The translations under genes were made by a program, and so were the position numbers. This document shows positions 47,597 through 57,227 of a stretch of 64,000 nt of DNA, piece by piece; the first letter of the stretch is position 1; the number at the start of each line of letters is the position of its first letter. Location: the NCBI RefSeq assembly GCF_002201895.1, contig NZ_CP019436.1, positions 385,456 to 449,455 of the forward strand. The letters are read 5' to 3'. The notes beneath the pieces were generated by a model, which was given only the letters and a program-made list of their open reading frames with translations, did no database searches and was not told the origin of the DNA. This stretch comes from Methanopyrus sp. SNP6. Lineage in GTDB: Archaea > JAADCQ01 > Methanopyri > Methanopyrales > Methanopyraceae.

Positions 47597-50500
47597 TCAC
47601 CAGCCTCGCGAAGTCCCGATCCTCGGTCTCCACAGCGTGCCGACCAGGACGACCGCCGCCAGCAACGCGACAATGAGGGCTACGAGTATCCAGCGAGGAA
47701 CCGAAGTGGTGACTGGAGATTGCGCCGAGGTTCGACGAAGTACCGAGACCCTCGCCGGTCTCCCCTGCGAGGGTTTACCCTTATCAGCCGAACTTCCGAC
47801 GTTTACCTCGACGGTAGCAGCCGACTTCGCGCCGACAGTACCACGGAGAGGGACGCCCGTAACCGACACCGGGACGACACCTCGACCGGAGCCGCTGAGC
47901 GCAGCCTGACTAGCTAGAGCCGACACGATCATAGCCGAAACCGTGGCCGCTAGACTACCGGTGGCCCGACTTTGGGTGATTTGAGACGATGATGTTCTAA
48001 CGGCATGAACAACGGAGGTTCTAGCGGCCGTGACAGTCGTCGGGATGGTTCCTCTCGTAAACGTGGAGGTGAGCTGCCGGAGGATCCGAGCGGCGAGTTC
48101 CGGGTTGTTCATGTAGTTGGTGGCGAAGACCGCCATGGCCACTCTGAGGTTGGGGACCAGTCCCTCGTACTGGGAGAGGGCCTCTAAGAGGCGCCGCTGC
48201 ACTACCGGGTTCCCGCAGACTCCCGGACAGCAGCATAGGACGCCTCGGAGGAGCTCGGGCACGATCACGTCCCGGACGAGGGTTACGAACTCCCGGCTCT
48301 TGAGGACTTCCTCGTTGATAAGCTTATGTTGAGCCCGGTCATACGCGATCACGAGCAAAGACACCGCCAGCGAGAACAGGCCCTCCGGGGAATATCGCGC
48401 CAGCCAGTCCCGGTTCTCCACGAGTGTCGCGGCCGTACGGCGGAGGATACCCTCCCAGCCGAGGAGCCCCGGTGCGAGAGTGGACCAGCCGCGGATGAGG
48501 TAACTGAGGCGTTTCAGGAGTTCCACCGCACCCGAGTACCCGTGGAATCGGAGTCCACGGACATAAGTTGGGTTGAAGACCGTACGCATCAGATCGTACC
48601 ATGCGTAGGTGTCGAAGGGCATGAGGAAGGAGTACCGAAACGCGGCCATCTCGTTCCCGGTGAGCGTGGCGAGTGTACGGGTAGTCACGGTGGAGAATAA
48701 CGAGGTCATGTTCGAAGCCAGGAGCGCCGCCAAGTAGCTCCCCGCGCCGAGTTGGGGTGCGAGATCACGTAACCAAGGGGCCAGGTTCGGGTTCACCGAG
48801 ATCATCAGCTGGATCTCCTCCGCGAGCCGGCGCGCCATCCGCGAATAATCACCGCCTACGTAAGAGCCAAGGGCTGTGTTCCTAAGGTTCAGGACTAACG
48901 CGTCGATCATCGTCTCTTGCTTGGGTAGCAGCCCGTTGACAGCGCTTACGGCCAGCCTCAAACCGCCCTCGAAAGCGTAGATACAGTCGTCGTAGAAGAA
49001 CGTGGCCTTCTCATCGGATGAAACCATCGTATGAAGCGTGCGGTCGGGCGCCGCGAGGTTCAACGCGAGGAGAAGCGGGAAGCTGGCTCCCCAATACTTC
49101 GGCCCGTAGACGTAGCTGAGACCGGATATCCAACTCATCGCGAGGTTCAACCGATCCTCCAGCAGAAACTCTCCGGACTCGATCGTCTTGCCGATCACGT
49201 TCGTGTAGTCGCCGGGTGCTTGACAGAACACGTTGAACGCGGCGAGTAACGGGAGATCTTCGTCCGGAACTCCACGAATTTGATCGACCCAACCCGTGAT
49301 GATCCCGACGTTCGAAGGTCTCCGAAGACCGGTACCAGGAGTGGAGGTTCGGCTCGACTCCCGACAGGACAACAGCGCCAAGTAGACGACGGCCCAGTCC
49401 AGGAACGGATAATTCTCGGCCGGTGGCACGAGAACGGCGAGTGAGGACGCGGTGTTGACGACGGATTCGAAGTCGTACCCGTGTTCCGCGCAGAACTCCT
49501 CTATCAGGTCGTAGAGCCGCCTCAGCCCCTCCTCGAGCTCGCGAGCCAACTCCTCGTCCGGAGTCGTGAGCGCCCGCCACAGCGCCGCCAGGTACACGTG
49601 TAGCACTGTCTCGTGGATAGGGTTCTTCCATTCACCCTGAGATAATCGCTCCACGATCTCGCGTAGCCACCGACGGACGCAGTACACTGGATGTTCCTCG
49701 GGACCACAGATCTCCAGAACTTTGTCCACGTCGCCGACGATCAGTGAGCTGTGACCGAGTAGTCGTGCCAGATAGGGTTCGGCGGCCAGAATCGCCGCCA
49801 CCCTACCCAAGAACAGTTCCGTCAGGATATTGTGTGCGAACACGTCTCGGAAGCACGAAGTACCCGTGATGATCACATCGGTAAGCCGACGTGGAACCCG
49901 CCGTAATACCAGGCTGGCCGAGATCACCGGTCTGTCTCCCACGAGCGTTATCGTGCCGATCACGGTAACTACCTCTCCCTCCTCAGGCACACGCCCCTCG
50001 TCAATCCGAACCCGGACTTCCGTACGCCCGTCCGTTAGGGTGATCCACCGTCCCTCTACCCGATCGACCCTACCGCGGATCGGAAGTCTACCGAACGCCC
50101 GTCCGACGGCCAAGAGTTGCGTGGGCGTGAGTACCTCGTCCTCGATTCTCTTCACCTCTTCCTCAGAGAGGACCCTAGCGTTAACGACTTCTACACGACC
50201 GCCCGTAGGTACCAGCGTACCTAGCACCATGACTTCATCGTCCAAGTGGAGCGGTATCGGCAGCACGCTGACCGGGCACCGCACCTCGATGCGTTGACCA
50301 CCCATCAGAGGCTCGATCACCAGGCGAACGGCACCCGATCCGAGCGACTCCATCCGAACGATGCGGCCCACAACTAAGATCTGACCGAAGCGTCGGGTAT
50401 AGAACACGCCGCTGGGGTTCATACAAAGGGATGGGTCGACGCCCGTTACGATCCAATCCGAGTTACGGTGTGGGAGTACACCCAACAGGAGCATCTGAAC

Positions 50501-53500
50501 CGCGATCGGCAGTCCCCTGGTGTTGATGTTGTCCGTCGCCCAGTCGAAGGCCACTACCTTTCTAGTGACAGTACGTAGTGGGATCGCAACAGTGTATGCT
50601 ACGTTGATCGAGATCCAGTCAGGCCACTTCCTGGGGTCGAACATGCACGCGTTCCGGCCGGTAGGTAACGCGTCGAGCTGTTTGAAAGGACTAGAGTTGA
50701 AACCCGGCGGCACGTAGCCACCGCTCAGCGCGTTGAGGAAGTTCGCACGTTCGAGCCGCGCACTCTCGAAGAGTAATTCAACGATCCGGGCTGCTTCACG
50801 GTGTAGGTCGTCGACGTCCCGCGTCTCAGGCCGCTCGATCACCTCGCGACATACGTTCAGAGCCTTGGAGTAGTCCAGTGACCCCATCACCTCGTTCAGG
50901 AGTACCCTCGCTGCGAAGCTGGCCATAGTGCTTACGGGATCCTCTCCGATCGGCGGCATCCCGAACACGTGGAGGCCGATCGGAACCACCTCGTGTTCTT
51001 CCAGGTCGTGCAGTAGGAAGTACAGCTTAGCACAGTTCTCGTCGAATCTCCTCTCAAACGCCTCCAGCGAGCTCAGGTTCAGCAGCTCGTAGGCACGCGT
51101 CTTCTTCACTAATTCCAGGATCGCCAGCTTCAGAGAGCTCAAGTGGGAAGACTGATACCTTTCCAACAACTTTAGGAGTCGACCCATGTCGCCGGTGAGT
51201 TCTTCTTTGGCCAGGGATTGCGGTAGATAGTTCACTATCACGGCCCAGCCGCGGCGCTTCGCCACCAGAGCCTCCGACGGGTCCGCGACGTAGTACGGGT
51301 AGACTTGGGGCACGTTTTGGATGCATATCTGCGGGAAGTCCCACCAAGACATGAACAGGGGCTTGTACGGCAGCCACTCGTACGTCCCGTGCTTACCTGT
51401 ATTCACGATCACGTGCGCCCGGAACACCCGGGTGAAGTAGTAGTAGCAGGCCAGATAGTAGTGGCAGGGTGGAAGTACAGTAGAGTGGTACGCGACGCTG
51501 ATCCCGACGTAATATCCTCTGGCGGGTTGGGGCGCGACGATGACGTTTCCGAAGTCGATCCCCCGTATCACGAAGTACATCTTCCCGTCGATCTCGACGA
51601 GGTACCGGGAGCGCTCTGGCGGTCCCCAACCCGTGAACCAACCGTAGAAAGCCTCGACTCGGCTCCACTTAGCATGAAGTGACCTACACAGCTCGAGGGC
51701 GCGCCCCACTTTCTTCTGGTCCGTTAGTGCATCGATGACGGCGTCCACCAGTGACTCCACGTCCCGCCGGAACTGTTCTTTCGTCTCTTCGGGAACGTCC
51801 AGGTATTGCAGGTGACCCGCTATGTAAGATACGAGAGACTTCAGACCGTTGACGATAACCCGTAACTTCAGCGGGTCGGTAATCGGACCGTGCTTTTGGA
51901 TTTGAAGCAGCACCGCCTCTAGGTACCCGAAGACACCCTTCTCCACACACAACCTGGCTTCCTCGGGCAGCGACCGGTACCATTTCAGATACTCGTCGAG
52001 CGGCAACAGGTACAGGTACCGGATCTCCTGCTCCCGCTCCACGAACCGACCGTGCTCATAGGCAAGTAGTCGGAGAACGAGCTTGTGACCTTCCACGCTC
52101 ACACGCCTCAATATGTACGAACCGACGTTGGAACCCTCCTCCACAATGAGGCGTCCTAGTGCATCGGCGAGTGGCCTCACGAGGAGATAGGCCTTGTAGT
52201 AGAGATCGAGAGCTTCCTTCCACTTACCCTCCTGGGCGAGCTTTTCCGCCCGTTCTTCTAGCTCTGCAATCTTCAGCAGCATCTCCTTGATCGATAATCC
52301 TCGAGCGTCGGTCGGGATCTCGTCCGCGAACTCCAACAGCTTCTCCTTAAGTTCCTCTGGAATCTCGACGCGGTACCCTTCCTTAATCAGCCATGCGAGG
52401 AAGTTCACGATCGATGCGGGCACGTCCAACGATGAAGCCGTTCCGACGCCCTCCTTACCCGGCTCCGAAGCCCAGTACAGTATCACGACACGCTTCTCCC
52501 GGTTTGGGATGTTATTGAGTCTTATCCAAGCGAGGATCCTGTCGGCGGCTATGTGGATCATCTCGGGAACAGGTTCGTCCGTGCACATTACGCGATCCAG
52601 TAGCGTTTCTGGACCGTCCTTACGCCACTCGCGAACCGAGATGGGGATACCTTCGATTGCACCGATGTTTTCCGGAATCACGATGTGATACAAGGCGGAC
52701 CAGTCCAGGCCGCTCGGAGTTCGCCAGTACGTCTGCCACTCGCTCATCGTCCAGGGTAGACTCACGAGTTTAATCACGGGTAGATTCAGCTGTTTCAGAA
52801 GATTTACCTCCGGTGAATCTGGGGAACGCATCTTGAAGAAACCAGGGAGAAGTGCAATCGCCTCCACTTTAAATAGCTTTAACTTCGATATCACGTGTTC
52901 GAGAGCGGAAAGTACATCCTCGAAACAACCGTCAAGGATATCGTAATGGAGACCGAGTACTATCGGTACCAAACCACGCTCTATCAGCGCCCTACACAAT
53001 TCGCGAATGGGGGCCGTCCAACCACTTTCTAACCTCGTTGTATCGACGATTATGAGCACACAAGGTATACGTTCCTTTTCAATTTTGGAAGCGTCGTGTG
53101 ATAGGATCAAGCGTAATATTTGAATCATTGAGTAAGGTGGTGTGCTGGTATTCTTCGTATGAGTTGTACTGAGGTGTTCAGCAATAACGCTTGCGGTAAC
53201 CATTGTAATCCCAGAGATGATGTTTGATATGTCCAACATTTTGTTCATTACTTCGGCGACAGCGCGTGGTAGGTGTTTGCGAAGAAGTTCCACAAACCAT
53301 ACTGGATAACGCGTGTGACCGAGGGTTACAGTTTTACTACCGTACCGCCTGATCAGATCGGCCACTTCTTCCGGATCCGGATCGGACGGTCGAATTATTT
53401 CATCCCTAAAAGGATCATAACCTTCGATCCATCCGTCGAATAGATGGTAAGGGCCGGGATGTCCATTAAGGAGATAGGAGAGAAGAGAACGAAAGTTCCG

Positions 53501-53920
53501 AACGGAACGTGACTGTACGTACATGGAGAGCGGTATCTTTAACCCGTGCCAATCAACTTTTATTTGATTCAGCTCTTTCGCATCCGATGGTACCGGAAGA
53601 ACGTTATCGAATTCAAACACACGTTTTTTTGACTCCGAGATAACCTCGTTGAGAATGTTTTCGAGTACTGTGTTACTCGTCGTATGGATTAATAACAAGG
53701 TATCGGCGGATTCAACCTCCTTCCTAACGAGGTCTTCTGAGATCAATCCTTTGGAAACGGCGTCCTCAACGATCACGGTCACAGGGAACCCAGAAGCAGC
53801 CTTCGCGGCCGGGATACCGGTGGACCAATACCTGGTGATGATGACCAACTTATCGGCGTGAACGGGCGATACCGCGATCAAGGATGCGAGCGTGATTACG
53901 AGTGCCGGCTTGAAACTCAT
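47597..53920 (-). CDS. Secreted, membrane-anchored CobN/Mg-chelatase-H-like giant protein
   Basis: 2107 aa from ATG 53920, preceded by GGGGGTG. Residues 1-27 are a signal peptide ending 'VSPVHA'. The CobN/ChlH core is recognisable by 'VNTGKHGTYEWLPYKP' near 840, 'YPYYVADPSEALVAKRRGWAVI', 'ITGTSCFRDVF', 'SSDEKATFFYDDCIYAFEGG' and 'NPTYVRGLRFHGYSGAVELL'. Unlike standard CobN (about 1200-1300 aa), two OB-fold-like beta segments are inserted around 1180-1340. A Ser/Thr-rich stalk leads to a final transmembrane helix ('WILVALIVALLAAVVLVG') and a short basic tail. CobN subunits insert Co or Mg into corrin or porphyrin rings with CobS/CobT in the cytoplasm; here the enzyme must face outside, so metal capture, F430/corrinoid scavenging or a structural use are possibilities. 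N-terminal third is more AT-rich. Confidence 0.85.
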   Translation of the reverse strand: MSFKPALVITLASLIAVSPVHADKLVIITRYWSTGIPAAKAASGFPVTVIVEDAVSKGLISEDLVRKEVESADTLLLIHTTSNTVLENILNEVISESKKRVFEFDNVLPVPSDAKELNQIKVDWHGLKIPLSMYVQSRSVRNFRSLLSYLLNGHPGPYHLFDGWIEGYDPFRDEIIRPSDPDPEEVADLIRRYGSKTVTLGHTRYPVWFVELLRKHLPRAVAEVMNKMLDISNIISGITMVTASVIAEHLSTTHTKNTSTPPYSMIQILRLILSHDASKIEKERIPCVLIIVDTTRLESGWTAPIRELCRALIERGLVPIVLGLHYDILDGCFEDVLSALEHVISKLKLFKVEAIALLPGFFKMRSPDSPEVNLLKQLNLPVIKLVSLPWTMSEWQTYWRTPSGLDWSALYHIVIPENIGAIEGIPISVREWRKDGPETLLDRVMCTDEPVPEMIHIAADRILAWIRLNNIPNREKRVVILYWASEPGKEGVGTASSLDVPASIVNFLAWLIKEGYRVEIPEELKEKLLEFADEIPTDARGLSIKEMLLKIAELEERAEKLAQEGKWKEALDLYYKAYLLVRPLADALGRLIVEEGSNVGSYILRRVSVEGHKLVLRLLAYEHGRFVEREQEIRYLYLLPLDEYLKWYRSLPEEARLCVEKGVFGYLEAVLLQIQKHGPITDPLKLRVIVNGLKSLVSYIAGHLQYLDVPEETKEQFRRDVESLVDAVIDALTDQKKVGRALELCRSLHAKWSRVEAFYGWFTGWGPPERSRYLVEIDGKMYFVIRGIDFGNVIVAPQPARGYYVGISVAYHSTVLPPCHYYLACYYYFTRVFRAHVIVNTGKHGTYEWLPYKPLFMSWWDFPQICIQNVPQVYPYYVADPSEALVAKRRGWAVIVNYLPQSLAKEELTGDMGRLLKLLERYQSSHLSSLKLAILELVKKTRAYELLNLSSLEAFERRFDENCAKLYFLLHDLEEHEVVPIGLHVFGMPPIGEDPVSTMASFAARVLLNEVMGSLDYSKALNVCREVIERPETRDVDDLHREAARIVELLFESARLERANFLNALSGGYVPPGFNSSPFKQLDALPTGRNACMFDPRKWPDWISINVAYTVAIPLRTVTRKVVAFDWATDNINTRGLPIAVQMLLLGVLPHRNSDWIVTGVDPSLCMNPSGVFYTRRFGQILVVGRIVRMESLGSGAVRLVIEPLMGGQRIEVRCPVSVLPIPLHLDDEVMVLGTLVPTGGRVEVVNARVLSEEEVKRIEDEVLTPTQLLAVGRAFGRLPIRGRVDRVEGRWITLTDGRTEVRVRIDEGRVPEEGEVVTVIGTITLVGDRPVISASLVLRRVPRRLTDVIITGTSCFRDVFAHNILTELFLGRVAAILAAEPYLARLLGHSSLIVGDVDKVLEICGPEEHPVYCVRRWLREIVERLSQGEWKNPIHETVLHVYLAALWRALTTPDEELARELEEGLRRLYDLIEEFCAEHGYDFESVVNTASSLAVLVPPAENYPFLDWAVVYLALLSCRESSRTSTPGTGLRRPSNVGIITGWVDQIRGVPDEDLPLLAAFNVFCQAPGDYTNVIGKTIESGEFLLEDRLNLAMSWISGLSYVYGPKYWGASFPLLLALNLAAPDRTLHTMVSSDEKATFFYDDCIYAFEGGLRLAVSAVNGLLPKQETMIDALVLNLRNTALGSYVGGDYSRMARRLAEEIQLMISVNPNLAPWLRDLAPQLGAGSYLAALLASNMTSLFSTVTTRTLATLTGNEMAAFRYSFLMPFDTYAWYDLMRTVFNPTYVRGLRFHGYSGAVELLKRLSYLIRGWSTLAPGLLGWEGILRRTAATLVENRDWLARYSPEGLFSLAVSLLVIAYDRAQHKLINEEVLKSREFVTLVRDVIVPELLRGVLCCCPGVCGNPVVQRRLLEALSQYEGLVPNLRVAMAVFATNYMNNPELAARILRQLTSTFTRGTIPTTVTAARTSVVHAVRTSSSQITQSRATGSLAATVSAMIVSALASQAALSGSGRGVVPVSVTGVPLRGTVGAKSAATVEVNVGSSADKGKPSQGRPARVSVLRRTSAQSPVTTSVPRWILVALIVALLAAVVLVGTLWRPRIGTSRGW

Positions 53921-53963
53921 TGGCCACCCCCTCATGGGAGTACCGAGCGACCGGTCGGAATGA

Positions 53964-53975
53964 CTTTATAAAAAG
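53964..53975 (-). promoter_or_regulatory. TATA box of the CobN-like gene
   Basis: On the minus strand CTTTTTATAAAG lies 44-55 bp upstream of the ATG at 53920. With 25-bp spacing the start site falls near 53943, leaving a short leader that includes the GGGGGTG ribosome site. Confidence 0.55.
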
Positions 53976-53999
53976 ATCGTTTGGGTGGGAGGGAGTGGA

Positions 54000-55748
54000 T
54001 CACCGGCGCCGCAGTAATGCCAGCGCGAGCACGCTCAGAGTCGCCATCACTAGCGGTACCGTGGGTACCCTCTTCCTGGCCCTGGCACGTCCGAATATTT
54101 CGTACTTCACACTCTTCGGTAGGTTCTCCACGGCCTTCAACGCCGCCACTACGTGGGCCGTAGCGAAGGCGCACTCGTTGGCTTCACGGTCCTTGAAGAA
54201 CCGGCTCATGTAAAGGTAATAGGAGCTTTGCGGTGTCGGCACGTAAAAGTAGTACTTGAGTCCGTTCTTAATAGCTTCCTTGTACTGGTTGACAATCGCA
54301 TTAACGACGTTCTTTATCAACTGAACCGTCAGGTTGTCCTTGTAGCCGAGATCCACCACCGTACACAGTCCGAGTAAGGCCGCACACGTGCTCGCGAAGT
54401 CAGGTGATCCCTTGATGTACTCGTTGTATGGGAAGTACCCTGGCTTGTTTTCGAGCTGCATTCCGTAGAGCCAGCACACGTACCGTCTCAGCGCGTCGTG
54501 GAGTAAGTCCCTCGCCTTGTCGCTCAGGTACCCCGCCTTCTCGGCCTCACGGATCGCCCACAGCGCGTAGAAGGAGTATTTAACTGGGTAGTAGTAGGAT
54601 TTCGAGTACAAGCCCTGCTCCACTGCCTGCTTCTCCAGGAAGCACGGGTTACCGTTGCCCTCGTAGAACCGCTTCACTAAGAAGTTAACAGCGTACTTGA
54701 TTATGTCAGCTACCTTGTACGTCGATCCTTCAACGCTCACATTATCGTTTTCACTTATGAGCCCCGTTTTGATGGCATGTATCAGCGTCAGCACAGCGCC
54801 GGCGGTGTCGTAGACGGCGCTGTAATCAACCCAGATGCCGTCCTTCAACCTCTGTCGGACCCAGTAAGCTATCCCGTTCTTCGAGTCGACTATCAGCGCA
54901 TCTTTCTTGTTCTGCTTCGAGCTACAGTATACTTCTGGAGCCAGGATCGCATTTTTAATAATGTACAAGGCGTCGTCTTTGACTGAGTTCCATAAATCGT
55001 CGTCGACAAGTCCTAACTCACGGCCGATTAACAATGGAATCAGTTGGTACAGGCAGACACCGCCGATCGATCCTGTACGGATGTATCCATTTTCTTCTTC
55101 AAGCGTTGTTCTGATGTCCTTGAGCGAGTATTGGTAGTAGTACCCACGTGGATTACTGACTGTTAGTACCCACTTAATAGCCCGTTTTACAGCATTTTTG
55201 AACTGTTCATCTGTCACTCCTTCCTCTACAGCTAGCACTAACATGGGAATGGTAAATTTAGTAATTGAGTACCCTGGCTCGCCTCCAAACCCGACGTATC
55301 CGTACTTATCATTCTTTTTAACGTAAACTATGCGCTTATTGTTGTCAATAAGAGCCAATATCTTGTCTCCCAGTTTAACCGCCTCCAGCCCGTGGTCTGA
55401 GGAGAAGTAGTTATACTTTTTGACGTAAATTATCCGACAGTCTCCCTTGTACGTGGTCGGCCACGTGCCGATATCGACGTCCTCTACCGTGAAGTCCCTG
55501 GACGCCGGACCCTCGTCCTGCAGTTGGCCGTCCTGCTCGGTCGCAAAGTGGACTTCGTACTGATTACCGTTGTAGGTGCCACCTGGATCCCGAAGTGTGT
55601 AGGTCTTACCGACGTCCTGCTCGGTGAACTGGTTCTCCACCAGCCACGCTGTGCTGTCCTTCAAGCATTGGTCGACGTCTTCGAGCGTGACCGCACTGGC
55701 GGGTCCCATCGCCGTTACGCAGCACAGAATCACGAGCAACCGTCTCAC
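54000..55748 (-). CDS. Secreted, membrane-anchored alpha/alpha-toroid-like protein
   Basis: 582 aa from GTG 55748 (GGGGATGA 6 bases upstream). Residues 1-19 form a signal peptide ('LLVILCCVTAMGPASA'). The mature part is mostly helical, with recurring pairs such as 'YDTAGAVLTLIHAIKTG', 'KYSFYALWAIREAEKAG', 'FASTCAALLGLCTVVDLG' and 'ECAFATAHVVAALKAVE', typical of squalene-cyclase/prenyltransferase-like alpha/alpha toroids. Cysteines and tyrosines are frequent. The C-terminus has a hydrophobic helix 'VPLVMATLSVLALALLRRR' followed by arginines, resembling a sorting or anchor signal. The next gene in the same direction, 80 bp on, is the secreted CobN-like protein, so the two could form one cell-surface complex. 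Enzymatic function is not evident. Confidence 0.75.
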   Translation of the reverse strand: MRRLLVILCCVTAMGPASAVTLEDVDQCLKDSTAWLVENQFTEQDVGKTYTLRDPGGTYNGNQYEVHFATEQDGQLQDEGPASRDFTVEDVDIGTWPTTYKGDCRIIYVKKYNYFSSDHGLEAVKLGDKILALIDNNKRIVYVKKNDKYGYVGFGGEPGYSITKFTIPMLVLAVEEGVTDEQFKNAVKRAIKWVLTVSNPRGYYYQYSLKDIRTTLEEENGYIRTGSIGGVCLYQLIPLLIGRELGLVDDDLWNSVKDDALYIIKNAILAPEVYCSSKQNKKDALIVDSKNGIAYWVRQRLKDGIWVDYSAVYDTAGAVLTLIHAIKTGLISENDNVSVEGSTYKVADIIKYAVNFLVKRFYEGNGNPCFLEKQAVEQGLYSKSYYYPVKYSFYALWAIREAEKAGYLSDKARDLLHDALRRYVCWLYGMQLENKPGYFPYNEYIKGSPDFASTCAALLGLCTVVDLGYKDNLTVQLIKNVVNAIVNQYKEAIKNGLKYYFYVPTPQSSYYLYMSRFFKDREANECAFATAHVVAALKAVENLPKSVKYEIFGRARARKRVPTVPLVMATLSVLALALLRRR

Positions 55749-55780
55749 TTAAGTCATCCCCTAGTGCGTCGATTCCGGGA

Positions 55781-55795
55781 CATTATTAATATTTC
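55781..55795 (-). promoter_or_regulatory. TATA-like box of the toroid gene
   Basis: The minus-strand sequence GAAATATTAATAATG lies about 40 bp upstream of the GTG at 55748 in otherwise GC-richer DNA. A start site 25 bp downstream would just include the GGGGATGA ribosome site. Confidence 0.5.
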
Positions 55796-55889
55796 TTTCG
55801 ATTGTGATGTTACTAGAAGACCACAGGTTCCGCCCAGGCGCTGAACGTTCTATAATTCGTAACGATTCCGGATGAGGGCAGAGGGAGGT

Positions 55890-56270
55890 TCAGTCTCCGT
55901 GGATCTCCTCGAGTAGTTCCTCTACTATCTTCTCCCGGACTTCCTCTCCGGTGACGCGTCGGAGGATGGCTCCTAACGTCTCGTCATCGTCCACCGGGAT
56001 GAAATACGCCGTCTTACGGCCGAGACGCTTCGACTTCAGCAGCCCTTCCTGCCTAACCTTGTAGAGTGCGCTTCTGATGCTGTTGGCTTTGACGTTGTAT
56101 CCTAGTTCTTTAAGCACCTTAACGATTTCATCAACGTTAATCCATTGACCCTTAAGGCTCGCTAGTAACACCACCGCCAAGGCCGCTCCTAGGTTCGTTA
56201 GCTCACCTTCACGAAGCCTTCTCTTAATCTCTTCGACATCCTTCTGGAACTCCTTCGTGACCTCAGACAA
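55890..56270 (-). CDS. Winged-helix regulator-like protein
   Basis: 126 aa from TTG 56270, which has GGGGGGTGG 6 bases upstream (GTG 56306 would add 12 residues). A helical charged N-terminus 'KEFQKDVEEIKRRLREGEL' precedes a winged helix-turn-helix: 'GQWINVDEIVKVLKELGYNVKANSIRSALYKVRQEGLLKSKRLGRKTAYFIP' region, with recognition helix around 'ANSIRSALYKVRQEGLL'. The C-terminus is an acidic helix 'VREKIVEELLEEIHGD'. It may regulate the secreted toroid and CobN-like genes that lie directly downstream, 140 bp away and in the same direction, but there is no direct proof. Confidence 0.75.
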   Translation of the reverse strand: MSEVTKEFQKDVEEIKRRLREGELTNLGAALAVVLLASLKGQWINVDEIVKVLKELGYNVKANSIRSALYKVRQEGLLKSKRLGRKTAYFIPVDDDETLGAILRRVTGEEVREKIVEELLEEIHGD

Positions 56271-56386
56271 CTCCGACCACCCCCCTCCACGTCTAATTCC
56301 TTGCACTGGCGGGATTCGCTGTTAATAAATAAATCGCCGTGCGGTTACCGAACTGACTTACATGTGGGCCGATGACGAGGTAATCC

Positions 56387-56401
56387 CCGGCTGACAGCCG
56401 G
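56387..56401. repeat. Inverted repeat CCGGCTG-A-CAGCCGG
   Basis: A perfect 7-bp inverted repeat around a single A in the 159-bp gap between the SPOUT gene stop and the winged-helix gene start. It could be an operator for the nearby regulator gene or a transcription-end hairpin of the SPOUT gene. No T-run follows. Confidence 0.35.
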
Positions 56402-56429
56402 TGTGATGATGGAGAGCCGGCGGAGGTCT

Positions 56430-57197
56430 TTATATCAGTCCCAAGTAGTTGAGCACGGCAAGGGTGGCGTGGACGGCCTCCTCGGTCCTCACTACCTGCA
56501 CCCCTTGATTTGGCACGAAGTTGATCGTTAGATACTCGTCTCGAACCTCCGGATTTACGTCCAGAACGCTCACTTTACCAGATCCGAACACCACGCACTT
56601 TACCGGAGTATTGAACTCGACTTCCCGAACGTTTTCACCGTACCTTGAAGTCACAATAATACCGTCCTTAAATTTCCTTAACACCTCATTAAGCCCAGTC
56701 ACAACCTCTACTCGGTACCCCCAGTACTCCTCGGGCTCGGCCGGTTCCACCTCCAGTGGATCCTCGGAAACTACTCGTACGGTCACCCGTTCATGTGGTT
56801 TAAAGCGCCGTTTGGCGCGTGCGAGGCGGTCGGCACCCACGTCCACTAGCGCTCCGTTCCGACTCCTCCTAACGACGTAACCCTCCCGTACCTCACCTTC
56901 CTTCGGCGGGTGGACCTTATGGTGAGGAGCCCTCAGCGGCGGCATGACTCCGGCGTACCTTAGGTCACGGTCCAGTCTGAATACTCTCTTCCTAAGGTAT
57001 TGTGGACATTCCTGATACTCCAAGAGTTTTCGTAACCGCTCCGCGTTCCTGCGGGTTCCGACACCATCGCCGTATAGATAGACCTCCTCCACCCGATATA
57101 TAGCCAGAGCACGCGCGAGGGTCCCCACCCGATAAGTGTAGATCTTCGGGTCGGTCTCCTCGGAAAAGAGGCTCCACGGGAACGCGACAGCCACCAC
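56430..57197 (-). CDS. SPOUT methyltransferase, DUF171/SPOUT1-like
   Basis: 255 aa. 'VAVAFPWSLFSEETDPKIYTYRVGTLARALAIYRVEEVYLY' region, with 'ECPQYLRKRVFRLDRDLRYAGVMPPLRAPHH' (key block MPPLRAPHH), an internal OB-like insert ('EGYVVRRSRNGALVDVGADRLA') and C-terminal 'VVFGSGKVSVLD' and 'NQGVQVVRTEEAVHATLAVLN' with the SPOUT knot. These match the DUF171 family (human SPOUT1/C9orf114), putative RNA methyltransferases. The target RNA is not known. It starts 30 bp from the divergent comB. Confidence 0.85.
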   Translation of the reverse strand: MVAVAFPWSLFSEETDPKIYTYRVGTLARALAIYRVEEVYLYGDGVGTRRNAERLRKLLEYQECPQYLRKRVFRLDRDLRYAGVMPPLRAPHHKVHPPKEGEVREGYVVRRSRNGALVDVGADRLARAKRRFKPHERVTVRVVSEDPLEVEPAEPEEYWGYRVEVVTGLNEVLRKFKDGIIVTSRYGENVREVEFNTPVKCVVFGSGKVSVLDVNPEVRDEYLTINFVPNQGVQVVRTEEAVHATLAVLNYLGLI

Positions 57198-57227
57198 GAC
57201 CTACCACCCCCTCCGGGGGAGATCGAG

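Noticed and set aside
56370-56430. Possible C/D-box sRNA (CGATGACG, CTGA, GTGATGA)
   Set aside because: C-like, D' and C' boxes can be picked out on the plus strand, but there is no terminal CTGA at suitable distance and the first box departs from RTGATGA, so I list only the inverted repeat.
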